The notes: a model not told the origin generated them from the sequence alone. DNA of 51,739 bases from Burkholderia paludis (GCF_000732615.1 NZ_JPGL01000072.1:1-51739); one strand, 5' to 3'; positions 19,326-28,349 are shown, numbered from the stretch's first letter. Program-made: numbers and translations.

Positions 19326-19955
19326 ATGTCGCACGTATCCTGGTTGCCCTTCATCGCCACGTCGCTTCTGATCATCGTCACGCCGGGCCAGGACATGCTG
19401 CTGGTAATGTCGCGCACGCTGTCCGGCGGCACGCGCGCGGGGCTCGTCACGGCCGCGGGCGTCAGCGTCGGGCTGCTCGTCCACACGACGCTCGCGACCC
19501 TCGGGCTGGGCGCGCTTCTTCAGGCATCCGAATGGCTGTTCACGGCGTTGAAGGTCGTCGGCGCGCTGTACCTGCTGTACCTCGGCATCGCGCTGCTGCG
19601 CTCGTCGGGAGAATTGACGCTCGCGAGCGTCAGCGGCGGCGCGCGGGCCTCGCGGCTTCGCACGTTCGCGCAAGGCGCGTTGTCCAACGTCTCGAATCCG
19701 AAGGTCGCGCTCTTCTATCTGGCGTTCCTGCCGCAGTTCGTCCCGGCGGGCGCCGCGCATCCGATGCTGTCGCTGTTCGTGCTGGGTGCGACCTTTGCCG
19801 GCCTGACGTTCCTGGTCAAGGGGCCGGTCGCGCTGTTCGCCGGCCTGCTGTCGGCGTCGATCCGCCGCAACCCGCGCATCCTGACGCGCATGCACCGCGT
19901 CAGCGGCGTGGTGTTGCTGGCGCTCGGCGTGAAGCTCGCGTTCGAGCGCCGCTGA
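19326..19955 (+). CDS. LysE/RhtB family amino-acid exporter
   Basis: This inner-membrane protein of 209 residues has about six hydrophobic segments and the LysE/RhtB N-terminal signature IVTPGQDMLLVMSR followed by GTRAGLVTAAGVSVG. The central ALSNVSNPKVALFYLAFLPQF segment is also typical. GGAG lies upstream of ATG 19326. It is divergent from an Lrp regulator, suggesting induction by an amino acid that it exports. The substrate cannot be told from sequence. Confidence 0.92.
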   Translation: MSHVSWLPFIATSLLIIVTPGQDMLLVMSRTLSGGTRAGLVTAAGVSVGLLVHTTLATLGLGALLQASEWLFTALKVVGALYLLYLGIALLRSSGELTLASVSGGARASRLRTFAQGALSNVSNPKVALFYLAFLPQFVPAGAAHPMLSLFVLGATFAGLTFLVKGPVALFAGLLSASIRRNPRILTRMHRVSGVVLLALGVKLAFERR

Positions 19956-20130
19956 CCGCGCATCGGGCGGGCGTGGCGTCGAATGCGGCGCCGCGCCGTT
20001 CCCGGGCGCGTCGCGACACTGCGTTACCATAGCCCCCGTGCCAACTGAGAGACGACGCCGGACCCGCGCCTGAAGCGCATGGGCCGGTGCCGTGCATATT
20101 TACGACAAGGCATTCCAGGGGAATCCAACA

Positions 20131-21084
20131 ATGAAAAAGCTTGCCGTCCGGCTCGCCTGCATGGCGACGCTCGCGTTCGCCGCGACCACCGGCCACGCGC
20201 AGACCGAAGCTGCGCAGGTGGAGATGAGGGCCGCCGCCGCGGCCGCCAACGAGGCGGTCGTGAAAGGCCCGACCGACATCGACGTGAAACACGAAGCCGT
20301 GCTGAAGCTGAAGGCCGGCGAATCGTTCGTGCCGGCCGCCGAAGCCGGCCGCTACCTGCGCTCGATGGGCAACTCGATCGACGAATCGAAGCTGGTCGGC
20401 CTCGTGCTGCCCGACGATCCCGACGCCGACTGGATCTCGGTCGTGTCATTCGAGCCGAGCGGCTACATCCGCGACGACGACGCGAAGGACTGGAAACCCG
20501 ACGAACTGCTGAAGAACCTGCAGGCCGGCACCGAGGAAGACAACCCCGGGCGCAAGGAACGCGGGCTGCCCGAGACCGAGGTGGTCGGCTGGGCGAAGGC
20601 GCCCGCCTACGACGCGGCCACGCACCGGCTCGTCTGGTCCGCGATCATCCGCGACAAGGGCGCGGCGCCGAACGCCGAGAACGACGGCGTGAACTACCGG
20701 ACGCTCGTGCTGGGCCGCGACGGCTACCTGTCGCTGACGATGGCGTCGACGCTCGCCGATCTGCCGAAATACAAGGCGTCGGCCGACGATCTGCTGTCGA
20801 GCATCAGCTTCAACGGCGGCAAGCGCTACGCCGATTTCAACCAGTCGACGGACCACGTCGCCGAGTATGGCCTCGCCGCGCTGATCGTCGGCGTCGGCGC
20901 GAAGAAGCTCGGCCTGCTCGCGCTGATCGGCGCGTTCGCGGTGAAGTTCTTCAAGGTCGGCGCGGTCGCGCTGCTGGCGGGCGGCGCGGCGCTGAAGCGC
21001 TTCTTCGGACGCAAGCCGAAGGCGGCCGCGGTGCCGGCCGTCGCGGATGCATCGGACGCGTCCGCCGCGGAGCGCAAGGAATGA
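20131..21084 (+). CDS. DUF2167 family membrane-anchored protein
   Basis: This protein of 317 residues has a signal peptide (MKKLAVRLACMATLAFAATTGHAQ). Its extracytoplasmic domain has the DUF2167 segments VLPDDPDADWISVVSFEPSG and VVGWAKAPAYDAATHRLVW. Two hydrophobic segments lie near the C terminus (about 255-295), ending in a charged tail. AGGGGA lies 8 nt before ATG 20131. It overlaps the downstream M50 peptidase gene by 4 bp (ATGA), so the two are co-made and may act together at the envelope. The molecular role of DUF2167 is not established as far as I know. Confidence 0.85.
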   Translation: MKKLAVRLACMATLAFAATTGHAQTEAAQVEMRAAAAAANEAVVKGPTDIDVKHEAVLKLKAGESFVPAAEAGRYLRSMGNSIDESKLVGLVLPDDPDADWISVVSFEPSGYIRDDDAKDWKPDELLKNLQAGTEEDNPGRKERGLPETEVVGWAKAPAYDAATHRLVWSAIIRDKGAAPNAENDGVNYRTLVLGRDGYLSLTMASTLADLPKYKASADDLLSSISFNGGKRYADFNQSTDHVAEYGLAALIVGVGAKKLGLLALIGAFAVKFFKVGAVALLAGGAALKRFFGRKPKAAAVPAVADASDASAAERKE

Positions 21085-21806
21085 CGAAGCTGCTGCTGCT
21101 GATTTTCGGCGGCCTCAAGCTTGGCAAGGTGCTCCTGTCGGCGGGCACCATGCTGGCGTCGATCGCGGTCTACGCGCTGTTCTACGGCTGGCGGTTCGCG
21201 GCCGGCTTCGTCGCGCTGCTGCTGGTGCACGAGGCCGGCCACTACGTCGCCGCGCAGCGGCGCGGGCTCGATGTCGGGTTGCCGACCTTCATCCCGTTCG
21301 TCGGCGCGTGGATTCAACTGAAGGAGATGCCGCACGACGCGGAGACCGAGGCGTACGTCGGGCTTGCCGGGCCGTTCGTCGGCACGCTCGGCGCGCTCGC
21401 CTGCTATGCGGCCGCGCGCCATTACGACAGCAACCTGCTGCTCGCGCTGTCGTACACCGGCTTCTTCCTGAACCTGTTCAACATGATTCCGCTGTCGCCG
21501 TTCGACGGCGGCCGGATCACCGCGGTGCTGTCGCCGCGGATCTGGTTCGCGGGCGTCCCGGTGCTGATCGCGCTGTTCGTGTATCGCCCGAGCCCGCTGC
21601 TGATCGTGATGGCGCTCCTCGCGCTGCCGCAGTTGAAGCGCGCGTGGCGCTACGATCCGGACGCTCCGGAGAACCGCGTGTACTACGCGACGTCGATCGA
21701 GACGAAGACGACGTATGCGCTCTGCTACGTCGGCCTGCTCGCGTTCCTCGCGCTGATGACGTCCGGCGTGCACGACATGCTGCGCGTCGCGCATTCCGCG
21801 GCCTGA
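21081..21806 (+). CDS. M50 family membrane metallopeptidase (site-2 protease type)
   Basis: This protein of 241 residues has several membrane segments with the zinc motif HEAGH at residues 50-54 inside a hydrophobic helix. The second motif NMIPLSPFDGGR (D142) supplies the Asp ligand, as in site-2 proteases. No PDZ domain is present, so it is a minimal core enzyme. The start overlaps the DUF2167 stop as ATGA. A conventional target such as an anti-sigma factor is not encoded nearby, so the DUF2167 protein is a possible partner or substrate (inference). Confidence 0.87.
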   Translation: MTKLLLLIFGGLKLGKVLLSAGTMLASIAVYALFYGWRFAAGFVALLLVHEAGHYVAAQRRGLDVGLPTFIPFVGAWIQLKEMPHDAETEAYVGLAGPFVGTLGALACYAAARHYDSNLLLALSYTGFFLNLFNMIPLSPFDGGRITAVLSPRIWFAGVPVLIALFVYRPSPLLIVMALLALPQLKRAWRYDPDAPENRVYYATSIETKTTYALCYVGLLAFLALMTSGVHDMLRVAHSAA

Positions 21807-21836
21807 CCCGTTGCCGCCGGGACGCGATGCAAGAGC

Positions 21837-21860
21837 GGCGGCCGCCCGCGCGCGGCCGCC
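21837..21860. terminator. hairpin between convergent genes
   Basis: A 9-bp perfect stem (GGCGGCCGC with GCGGCCGCC) and 6-nt loop lies in the 78-bp convergent spacer between the M50 peptidase and MFS genes. It has no real T-tract, so it is only a possible bidirectional terminator. Confidence 0.4.
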
Positions 21861-21884
21861 GTCGTTCCGTGCCGAAGCCGGCCG

Positions 21885-23261
21885 TCAGGCGTCGCGATGC
21901 CGCAGTTCGACGCGCCGGATGTCCTTCACGATCACGAGATAGCTGAACACGGTGACGAGCGCGTTGAGCCCGACGAACACGAGCGCGCCGTTGAACGAGC
22001 CGCTCGCGCCGACGAGGTAGCCGATCGCGATCGGCGCGACGATGCCGGCCGTGTTGCCGAACATGTTGAACAGGCTGCCCGACAGGCCGATCGCCTCCTT
22101 CGGCGCGGTATCGGCGACGACCGCCCAGCCGAGCGAACCGATGCCCTTGCCGAAGAACGACACGGCCATCAGCACGATCACCAGCGCCTCGCTGTCGACG
22201 TAGTTGCAGCCGATGATGACCATCGACAGCGCCATCCCGCCGACGATCGGGATCTTGCGCGCGAGCGTCAGCGACACGCCGCGGCGGATCAGCCCGTCCG
22301 ACAGCATGCCGCCGAGCACGCCGCCCAGGAACCCGCAGATCGCGGGCAGCGAGGTCATGAAGCCGGCCTTCAGCAGCGACATCCCGCGCGCCTGCACGAG
22401 GTAGATCGGGAACCACGTGAGGAAGAAGTAGGTGAGCACGTTCACGCAGTACTGGCCGAGGTATACGCCGATCAGCATCCGGTTCGACAGCAGCTGGCGC
22501 ACGTAGTACCAGCCGGCCACGCGGCTGCCCCCGGACGCCGCGCCGGCGCCGCGCGGCGCGGATCGCACCAGCCCGCCGCCCTGCTCGATATGTTCGAGTT
22601 CCGCGCGGTTCACGGCCGGATGGTCGGCCGGGTCCTTCACGACCCGCAGCCACAGGAGCGCGAGCGCGATGCCCGCGAGACCGAGCCACAGGTACACGTG
22701 GTGCCATCCGTACGCGTGCGTCAGCCACGCCATCAGCGGCGCGAACACCACGGCCGCGAAGTACTGCGCGGCGTTGAAGATCGCCGACGCCGTGCCGCGC
22801 TCGGCGGTCGGAAACCAGCTCGCGACGACTTTCGCGTTGGCGGGAAAGGCGGGCGCCTCGGCGATGCCGACCGCGAAGCGCATCGCGAACAGCGCGGCGA
22901 CCGCGAACGCGGCGCTGCCGCCCAGGCCGATCGTGCTCTGCAGCAGCGTGAACGCCGACCACAGGAAGATGCTTGCCGCGTACACGCGCCGTGCGCCGAA
23001 GCGGTCGAGCAGCCAGCCGCTCGGCAGTTGCGCGAGCACGTACGCCCAACTGAACGCCGAGAAGATGTAGCCCATCGTCACCGGATCGATGCCGAACGCC
23101 TTGCGGATCGGCGTGCCGGTGATCGACAGCGTCGCGCGGTCCGCATAGTTGAGCGTCGTGACGACGAACAGCATCGCCAGGATCCAGTAGCGCATGGCGG
23201 TTCGCCGCGCGGTGTGCGCGAGGTCGTACGGAAGATCGCGAGGGGAGGTCTGATTCGGCAC
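21885..23261 (-). CDS. gudP: MFS transporter, glucarate/galactarate (GudP) type
   Basis: This 12-helix major facilitator of 458 residues belongs to the anion:cation symporter group that includes GudP and GarP. Its N-terminal segment LNYADRATLSITGTPIRKAFG and VGIAEAPAFPANAKVVASWFP are typical. I use a GTG at 23261; an ATG at 23195 (MRYWIL) would remove 22 residues and neither has a clear Shine-Dalgarno site. It is divergent from the ketoglutarate semialdehyde dehydrogenase gene and near kdgD and garD, which supports a galactarate or glucarate substrate. The symbol is by family and context only. Confidence 0.85.
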   Translation of the reverse strand: MPNQTSPRDLPYDLAHTARRTAMRYWILAMLFVVTTLNYADRATLSITGTPIRKAFGIDPVTMGYIFSAFSWAYVLAQLPSGWLLDRFGARRVYAASIFLWSAFTLLQSTIGLGGSAAFAVAALFAMRFAVGIAEAPAFPANAKVVASWFPTAERGTASAIFNAAQYFAAVVFAPLMAWLTHAYGWHHVYLWLGLAGIALALLWLRVVKDPADHPAVNRAELEHIEQGGGLVRSAPRGAGAASGGSRVAGWYYVRQLLSNRMLIGVYLGQYCVNVLTYFFLTWFPIYLVQARGMSLLKAGFMTSLPAICGFLGGVLGGMLSDGLIRRGVSLTLARKIPIVGGMALSMVIIGCNYVDSEALVIVLMAVSFFGKGIGSLGWAVVADTAPKEAIGLSGSLFNMFGNTAGIVAPIAIGYLVGASGSFNGALVFVGLNALVTVFSYLVIVKDIRRVELRHRDA

Positions 23262-23274
23262 TTTAATGTACGTC

Positions 23275-23287
23275 GTCGTATGACATA
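23275..23287. promoter_or_regulatory. candidate sugar-acid operator, gudP side
   Basis: GTCGTATGACATA resembles elements in front of garD (GTCGTATGATGAC), kdgD (GTTGTATGTCATC) and the dehydrogenase gene. GTnGTATGA-type half sites are typical of FadR-type GntR regulators. No such regulator gene is in the window. Confidence 0.35.
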
Positions 23288-23448
23288 TCGGCAGTTTATT
23301 GGCATTGTCTGGCCGCAGAAACCTCGGGTTTTCCCTTTGCGATATCCTGTGAGAGGGTAATAAATACGGGGATATGCCGGATGCGAAAGGGTTTTGTGCG
23401 GGTCGGAACGAGCCCGGATGAGGATGTGAAATTTGATGTTTAGTGGGC

Positions 23449-23474
23449 GGACATCATATCTGTTGGGCTACAAT
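23449..23474 (+). promoter_or_regulatory. candidate promoter/operator of the dehydrogenase gene
   Basis: GGACATCATATC (reverse complement GATATGATGTCC) matches the shared sugar-acid operator core and lies just upstream of a -10-like TACAAT at 23469-23474. Binding here would overlap the -35 region, consistent with repression. Confidence 0.4.
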
Positions 23475-23508
23475 GGGCGATCCATTCCCGAACCACGGAG
23501 CACACCCA

Positions 23509-25086
23509 ATGCAACTGACAGGAGAGATGCTGATCGGCGCCGAAGCGGTGGCCGGCTCGGCCGGTACCTTGCGCGCGTTCGACCCGACGAAGGGCGAGCC
23601 GATCGATGCGCCGGCATTCGGCGTCGCGACGCAGGCCGACGTCGAGCGCGCGTGCGAACTCGCGCGCGATGCGTTCGATGCGTACCGCGCGCAGCCGCTC
23701 GCGGCCCGCGCGGCGTTTCTCGACGCGATCGCGGATGAAATCGTCGCGCTCGGCGACGCGCTGATCGAACGCGCGCATGCCGAAACGGGCCTGCCCGTCG
23801 CGCGGCTGCAGGGCGAGCGCGGCCGCACCGTCGGCCAGCTCCGGCTGTTCGCGCGGGTCGTGCGCGACGGGCGCTTTCTCGCGGCGTCGATCGATCCCGC
23901 GCAGCCCGCGCGCACGCCGCTGCCGCGTGCGGACCTGCGGCTGCAGAAGGTCGCGCTCGGGCCCGTCGTCGTGTTCGGCGCGAGCAACTTCCCGCTCGCG
24001 TTCTCGGTGGCCGGCGGCGATACGGCGTCGGCGCTCGCGGCCGGCTGCCCGGTGATCGTGAAGGCGCACGAGGCGCATCTCGGCACGTCCGAGCTGGTCG
24101 GCCGCGCGATCCGCGCCGCCGTCGCGAAAACCGGGATGCCGGCCGGCGTGTTCTCGCTGCTGGTCGGCCCCGGCCGCGTGATCGGCGCGGCGCTGGTCAG
24201 CCATCCGGCGATCCAGGCCGTCGGCTTCACGGGGTCGCGGCAGGGCGGCATGGCGCTCGTGCAGCTCGCGAACGCGCGCCCGCAGCCGATTCCCGTCTAC
24301 GCGGAAATGAGCAGCATCAACCCGGTCGTGCTGTTCCCGGCGGCGCTCGCCGCGCGCGGCGACGCGATCGCGACGGGCTTCGTCGATTCGCTGACGCTCG
24401 GCGTCGGCCAGTTCTGTACCAACCCGGGCCTCGTGCTCGCGATCGACGGCCCCGACCTCGACCGCTTCGAGGCCGTCGCCGCGCAGGCGCTCGCGACGAA
24501 GCCGGCCGGCGTGATGCTCACGCGCGGCATTGCCGATGCGTATCGCAACGGCCGCGGCACGCTGGCCGAACTGCCGGGCGTGGGCGAAATCGGCGCGGGC
24601 GAGGCGGCGCGGACCGAATGCCAGGCGGGCGGTGCGCTGTACGAGGTCGGTGCGCAGGCGTTCCTGGCCGAGCCGGCGTTCAGCCACGAGGTGTTCGGGC
24701 CGGCGTCGCTGATCGTGCGCTGCCGCGATCTCGACGAAGTCGCGCGCGTGCTCGACGCGCTCGAAGGCCAGTTGACGGCCACGCTGCAGATGGACGCCGA
24801 CGACAAGCCGCTCGCGCGCCGGCTGCTGCCGATCCTCGAGCGCAAGGCCGGGCGCCTGCTCGTGAACGGCTACCCGACCGGCGTCGAGGTGTGCGACGCG
24901 ATGGTGCACGGCGGGCCGTTCCCCGCTACCTCGAACCCGGCCGTCACGTCGGTCGGCGCGACGGCGATCGACCGGTTCCTGCGGCCCGTGTGCTACCAGG
25001 ATTTCCCGGACGATCTGCTGCCGGAAGGGTTGCAGGAGAAGAATCCGCTCGGGATTCCGAGGCTGCGGGACGGGCGCGCGGAGTGA
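23509..25086 (+). CDS. alpha-ketoglutarate semialdehyde dehydrogenase
   Basis: This NAD(P)-dependent aldehyde dehydrogenase of 525 residues resembles the KGSADH enzymes that oxidise 2,5-dioxopentanoate to 2-oxoglutarate at the end of the glucarate/galactarate route. It has the nucleotide-binding GFTGSRQGG, catalytic glutamate E266 in AEMSSINPVV and catalytic cysteine C303 in GQFCTNPG. GGAG lies 8 nt before ATG 23509; an upstream in-frame ATG would add 22 residues without such a site. It is divergent from gudP and followed by a strong terminator. kdgD, which makes its substrate, lies 482 bp downstream on the other strand. Confidence 0.9.
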   Translation: MQLTGEMLIGAEAVAGSAGTLRAFDPTKGEPIDAPAFGVATQADVERACELARDAFDAYRAQPLAARAAFLDAIADEIVALGDALIERAHAETGLPVARLQGERGRTVGQLRLFARVVRDGRFLAASIDPAQPARTPLPRADLRLQKVALGPVVVFGASNFPLAFSVAGGDTASALAAGCPVIVKAHEAHLGTSELVGRAIRAAVAKTGMPAGVFSLLVGPGRVIGAALVSHPAIQAVGFTGSRQGGMALVQLANARPQPIPVYAEMSSINPVVLFPAALAARGDAIATGFVDSLTLGVGQFCTNPGLVLAIDGPDLDRFEAVAAQALATKPAGVMLTRGIADAYRNGRGTLAELPGVGEIGAGEAARTECQAGGALYEVGAQAFLAEPAFSHEVFGPASLIVRCRDLDEVARVLDALEGQLTATLQMDADDKPLARRLLPILERKAGRLLVNGYPTGVEVCDAMVHGGPFPATSNPAVTSVGATAIDRFLRPVCYQDFPDDLLPEGLQEKNPLGIPRLRDGRAE

Positions 25087-25159
25087 CGGGCCGGATCGGC
25101 TGAAGGCGCGATACCCGGCGTCTGCGGAGGTGCGAGGGCACCGGCAGATGTCGGGACGC

Positions 25160-25200
25160 AAAAAGGCGGAAGGGGCGAGTGAGCCGCTTCCGCCTTTTTT
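25160..25200. terminator. bidirectional intrinsic terminator
   Basis: AAAAAGGCGGAAG and CTTCCGCCTTTTTT form a long stem around a 14-nt loop, with A- and T-tracts on either side so it works from both strands. It ends the dehydrogenase transcript and could stop the convergent kdgD transcript. Confidence 0.9.
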
Positions 25201-25568
25201 GCATCTCCCAGGCGTAGCGCAGTCGATTTCGATGGTGTTTCGATGCGCCTGTCGACCACGACACGTCCGGGCAGATCCTCGACGGCGAATCGAATGCGCG
25301 CACTTGTGCACGCATGCAAGGCCGGATCGAGGCTGGGTCAGGTCAGGTTCTGGAACGTGCGCCACCGGATCGTCGGGATCATCGCGCGGATGTGACGAGG
25401 CCGGACGGCATGCGAGGCAAGGCGAGGCGGCGTCGCGCACAGCGCTGCGCCGGAGGCGGCACGCATCGCGACGGATGCGTGCGCGGATACCGCGAACGAT
25501 CGCGACACCGTCGAAGCGGCGCGCGACGCGACAACCGGCCGGCGCGGCGCCGCGCCGGCTGCGCCCGC
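25201..25568. other. convergent spacer with a perfect 22-bp palindrome
   Basis: No credible gene is seen in this 368-bp convergent stretch between the terminator and kdgD. At 25538-25559 a perfect 22-bp palindrome (half GCCGGCGCGGC) lies about 9 bp past the kdgD stop codon. It could form a hairpin but has no T-tract. Confidence 0.5.
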
Positions 25569-26483
25569 TTACTGCGGGCCCATCTGCTTGATCAGCGCGT
25601 CGAGCTGCGCGACTTCGTCGTCGGCGAGATCGACGAGCGGCGCGCGCACCGGGCCCGCGTCGTGGCCGACGAGCTTCGCGCCCGCCTTCACGATGCTGAC
25701 CGCATAGCCCGCGCGGCGATTGCGGATCTTCAGGTACGGCAGGAAGAACGTGTCGATCAGGCGGCCGACCGTAGCGTGGTCGTCCTTCGCGATCGCTTCG
25801 TAGAATTCCATTGCCGTCTTCGGGATGAAGTTGAACACGGCCGACGAATACACCGGCACGCCGAGCGCCTTGTAGGCGGCGGCATAGACCTCGGCCGTCG
25901 GCAGGCCGCCGAGGTACGCGAAGCGGTCGCCGAGGCGGCGGCGGATCGTGACCATGCTCTCGATTTCGCCGACGCCGTCCTTGAAGCCGATCAGGTTCGG
26001 GCAGCGGTCGGCGAGGCGCTCGAGCATGTCGGCGTTCAGCTTCGAATTCGCGCGGTTGTACACCACGACGCCGATCTTCAGCGCGCGGCACACCTGCTCG
26101 ACGTGCTCGGCGATCCCTTCCTGGCTCGCTTCGGTCAGGTAATGCGGCATCAGCAGTATGCCGCTTGCGCCGAGGCGCTCGGCTTCCTGCGCATATTCGA
26201 TCGCGACGCGCGTCGCGCCGCCCGCGCCGGCGAGGATCGGCACCTTGCCCTTGCAGGTTTCCGTCGCCACGCGGATCACGTCCGAATACTCGCGCTGCGT
26301 GAGCGAGAAGAATTCACCGGTGCCGCCCGCCGCGAACAGCGCGCTCGCGCCGTACGGCGCAAGCCATTCCAGGCGCTCGGCATAGGTGGTCGGGCGGAAA
26401 TTGCCGTCGGCGTCGAAATCCGTGAGCGGAAACGACAGCAGGCCGTGGGAGATGATCTGTTTGAGTTCTTGCGGTGAGGTCAT
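25569..26483 (-). CDS. kdgD: 5-dehydro-4-deoxyglucarate dehydratase
   Basis: This TIM-barrel enzyme of 304 residues belongs to the DapA/NAL superfamily and decarboxylates and dehydrates 5-keto-4-deoxyglucarate to 2,5-dioxopentanoate. The Schiff-base lysine is K168 in IGFKDGVG and the helper tyrosine is Y142 in VVVYNRANS. The N-terminal SFPLTDFDADGNF and AAGGTGEFFSL segments are diagnostic of this branch. It is divergent from garD, whose product it would use, and its product feeds the dehydrogenase at 23509. A palindromic operator lies 71 bp upstream of its ATG. Confidence 0.93.
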   Translation of the reverse strand: MTSPQELKQIISHGLLSFPLTDFDADGNFRPTTYAERLEWLAPYGASALFAAGGTGEFFSLTQREYSDVIRVATETCKGKVPILAGAGGATRVAIEYAQEAERLGASGILLMPHYLTEASQEGIAEHVEQVCRALKIGVVVYNRANSKLNADMLERLADRCPNLIGFKDGVGEIESMVTIRRRLGDRFAYLGGLPTAEVYAAAYKALGVPVYSSAVFNFIPKTAMEFYEAIAKDDHATVGRLIDTFFLPYLKIRNRRAGYAVSIVKAGAKLVGHDAGPVRAPLVDLADDEVAQLDALIKQMGPQ

Positions 26484-26553
26484 GGTTGGGTCGTCCGTCT
26501 AGCGCGAGTGCTGGGTTCGTCGGGAACGGCATACGAGCCACATTGGCGATGTC

Positions 26554-26573
26554 GTTGTATGTCATCGTACAAC
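26554..26573. promoter_or_regulatory. operator palindrome in the kdgD/garD spacer
   Basis: GTTGTATGTCATCGTACAAC is an inverted repeat with 6-bp perfect outer arms (GTTGTA/TACAAC). It lies in the 228-bp divergent spacer and resembles FadR-type GntR operators. Confidence 0.55.
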
Positions 26574-26666
26574 GAGGGGAAAGGTGACGCAAGCGGTTTG
26601 CTGGTCGCTCGGGAGTAGGGTCTTTCCGGATAAGGGTTTACGCAGCATCGCGGGCGCAGGTTGAAT

Positions 26667-26679
26667 GTCGTATGATGAC
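26667..26679. promoter_or_regulatory. candidate sugar-acid operator, garD side
   Basis: GTCGTATGATGAC lies 33 bp before the garD ATG and shares GTYGTATG with the kdgD and gudP elements. It probably belongs to the same regulon. Confidence 0.4.
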
Positions 26680-26711
26680 TAACAATACGGCCGATAGCCT
26701 CAGGAATTCCG

Positions 26712-28265
26712 ATGACTGCTTCCCCGCTTTATATCCGCGTGCACCCGGACGACAACGTCGCGATCGTCGTCAACGACGGCGGCCTGCCCGAAGGGGCGAC
26801 GTTCGCCGACGGGCTGACGCTGCGCGAAGGCGTGCCGCAGGGGCACAAGGTCGCGCTCGCCGATCTGGCGGCCGGCGACCCGGTCGTCCGCTACAACGTG
26901 GTGATCGGTTACGCGCTGGCCGACCTGCCGCGCGGCAGCTGGGTCAACGAGCGCACGATGCGCATGCCCGAGCCGCCGGGGCTCGACGACCTGCCGCTCG
27001 CGACCCGCGCCGCGCCGCCGCTGGCGCCGCTCGACGGCTATACGTTCGAGGGCTTCCGCAACGCGGACGGCTCGGTCGGCACGCGCAACATCCTTGCGAT
27101 CACGACCACCGTGCAGTGCGTGTCGGGCGTCGTCGAGCATGCGGTGAAGCGCATCAAGGCCGAGCTGCTGCCGCGCTATCCGAACGTCGACGACGTGGTC
27201 GGGCTCGAGCACACGTACGGCTGCGGCGTCGCGATCGATGCGCCCGACGCCGACATCCCGATCCGCACGCTGCGCAACATCAGCCTGAATCCGAACTTCG
27301 GCGGCGAGGTGATGACCGTGAGCCTCGGCTGCGAGAAGCTGCAGCCCGAGCGCCTGCTGCCGCCCGGCGCGATTCCGGTCGCGGCCGACGGCGCGACGGA
27401 CAACGGCGGCGTCGTGTGCCTGCAGGACGCCGCGCATGTCGGTTTCAACTCGATGATCGACTCGATCATGAAGATGGCCGAATCGCACCTCGAGCGGCTC
27501 GACCGCCGCCGCCGCGAGACGTGTCCGGCATCGGATCTCGTCGTCGGCGTGCAGTGCGGCGGCAGCGACGCGTTCTCGGGGCTCACCGCGAACCCGGCCG
27601 TCGGCTTCGCGGCCGACCTGCTGGTGCGGGCGGGCGCGACGATCATGTTCTCCGAGGTGACCGAAGTGCGCGACGGCGTCGCGCAGCTCACGTCGCGCGC
27701 GGCGAACGAGACGGTTGCGCGCGAGATCATCCGCGAGATGGACTGGTACGACCGCTACCTGCAGCGCGGCCGCGTCGACCGCAGCGCGAACACGACGCCT
27801 GGCAACAAGAAGGGCGGCCTGTCGAACATCGTCGAGAAGGCGATGGGGTCGATCGTGAAGTCGGGCAGCGCGCCGATCGCCGGCGTCGTGCGCCCCGGCG
27901 ACCGTGCGCGGCAGAAGGGGCTGCTGTATGCGGCGACGCCCGCGAGCGACTTCATCTGCGGCACGCTGCAACTGGCGGCGGGGATGAACCTGCACGTGTT
28001 CACGACCGGCCGCGGCACGCCGTACGGCCTCGCTCAGGTGCCGGTGATCAAGGTCGCGACGCGCAGCGATCTCGCGCGCCGCTGGCACGACCTGATGGAT
28101 CTCGACGCGGGGCGGATCGCCACCGGCGCGGCCACGATCGAGGAGACGGGCTGGGAACTGTTCCGGCTGATGCTCGACGTCGCGAGCGGCAAGCGCCGCA
28201 CGTGGGCCGAACAATGGAAGCTGGCGAACGCGCTGACGCTGTTCAATCCGGCGCCGGTGACCTGA
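26712..28265 (+). CDS. garD: galactarate dehydratase
   Basis: This protein of 517 residues is an UxaA/GarD-type dehydratase that converts galactarate to 5-keto-4-deoxyglucarate. An N-terminal SAF-like part (about 1-80) is followed by the UxaA core with GFRNADGSVGTRNILAI, the metal-site region EHTYGCGVAID and VGVQCGGSDAFSG. AGGAAT precedes ATG 26712. It is divergent from kdgD and followed by a hairpin terminator. No glucarate dehydratase (gudD) is present in the window, so galactarate is the better-supported substrate. Confidence 0.92.
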   Translation: MTASPLYIRVHPDDNVAIVVNDGGLPEGATFADGLTLREGVPQGHKVALADLAAGDPVVRYNVVIGYALADLPRGSWVNERTMRMPEPPGLDDLPLATRAAPPLAPLDGYTFEGFRNADGSVGTRNILAITTTVQCVSGVVEHAVKRIKAELLPRYPNVDDVVGLEHTYGCGVAIDAPDADIPIRTLRNISLNPNFGGEVMTVSLGCEKLQPERLLPPGAIPVAADGATDNGGVVCLQDAAHVGFNSMIDSIMKMAESHLERLDRRRRETCPASDLVVGVQCGGSDAFSGLTANPAVGFAADLLVRAGATIMFSEVTEVRDGVAQLTSRAANETVAREIIREMDWYDRYLQRGRVDRSANTTPGNKKGGLSNIVEKAMGSIVKSGSAPIAGVVRPGDRARQKGLLYAATPASDFICGTLQLAAGMNLHVFTTGRGTPYGLAQVPVIKVATRSDLARRWHDLMDLDAGRIATGAATIEETGWELFRLMLDVASGKRRTWAEQWKLANALTLFNPAPVT

Positions 28266-28293
28266 CGCACGCGGTGGCGGCGGCAGACGACGC

Positions 28294-28315
28294 GGGCGCC
28301 TTCGGGCGCCCGTTT
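28294..28315 (+). terminator. hairpin terminator after garD
   Basis: GGGCGCC and GGCGCCC pair around a TTCG tetraloop, followed by a short GTTTG tail. The stem is strong but the T-tract is poor. Confidence 0.6.
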
Positions 28316-28349
28316 GCATGGCGGGGCGCGTAAGCGCGACGGACGGCCG

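Noticed and set aside
23440..26091. 883-codon minus-strand frame across the dehydrogenase gene
   Set aside because: Only its kdgD part is explained by a gene, in another frame; the rest is antisense to the dehydrogenase.
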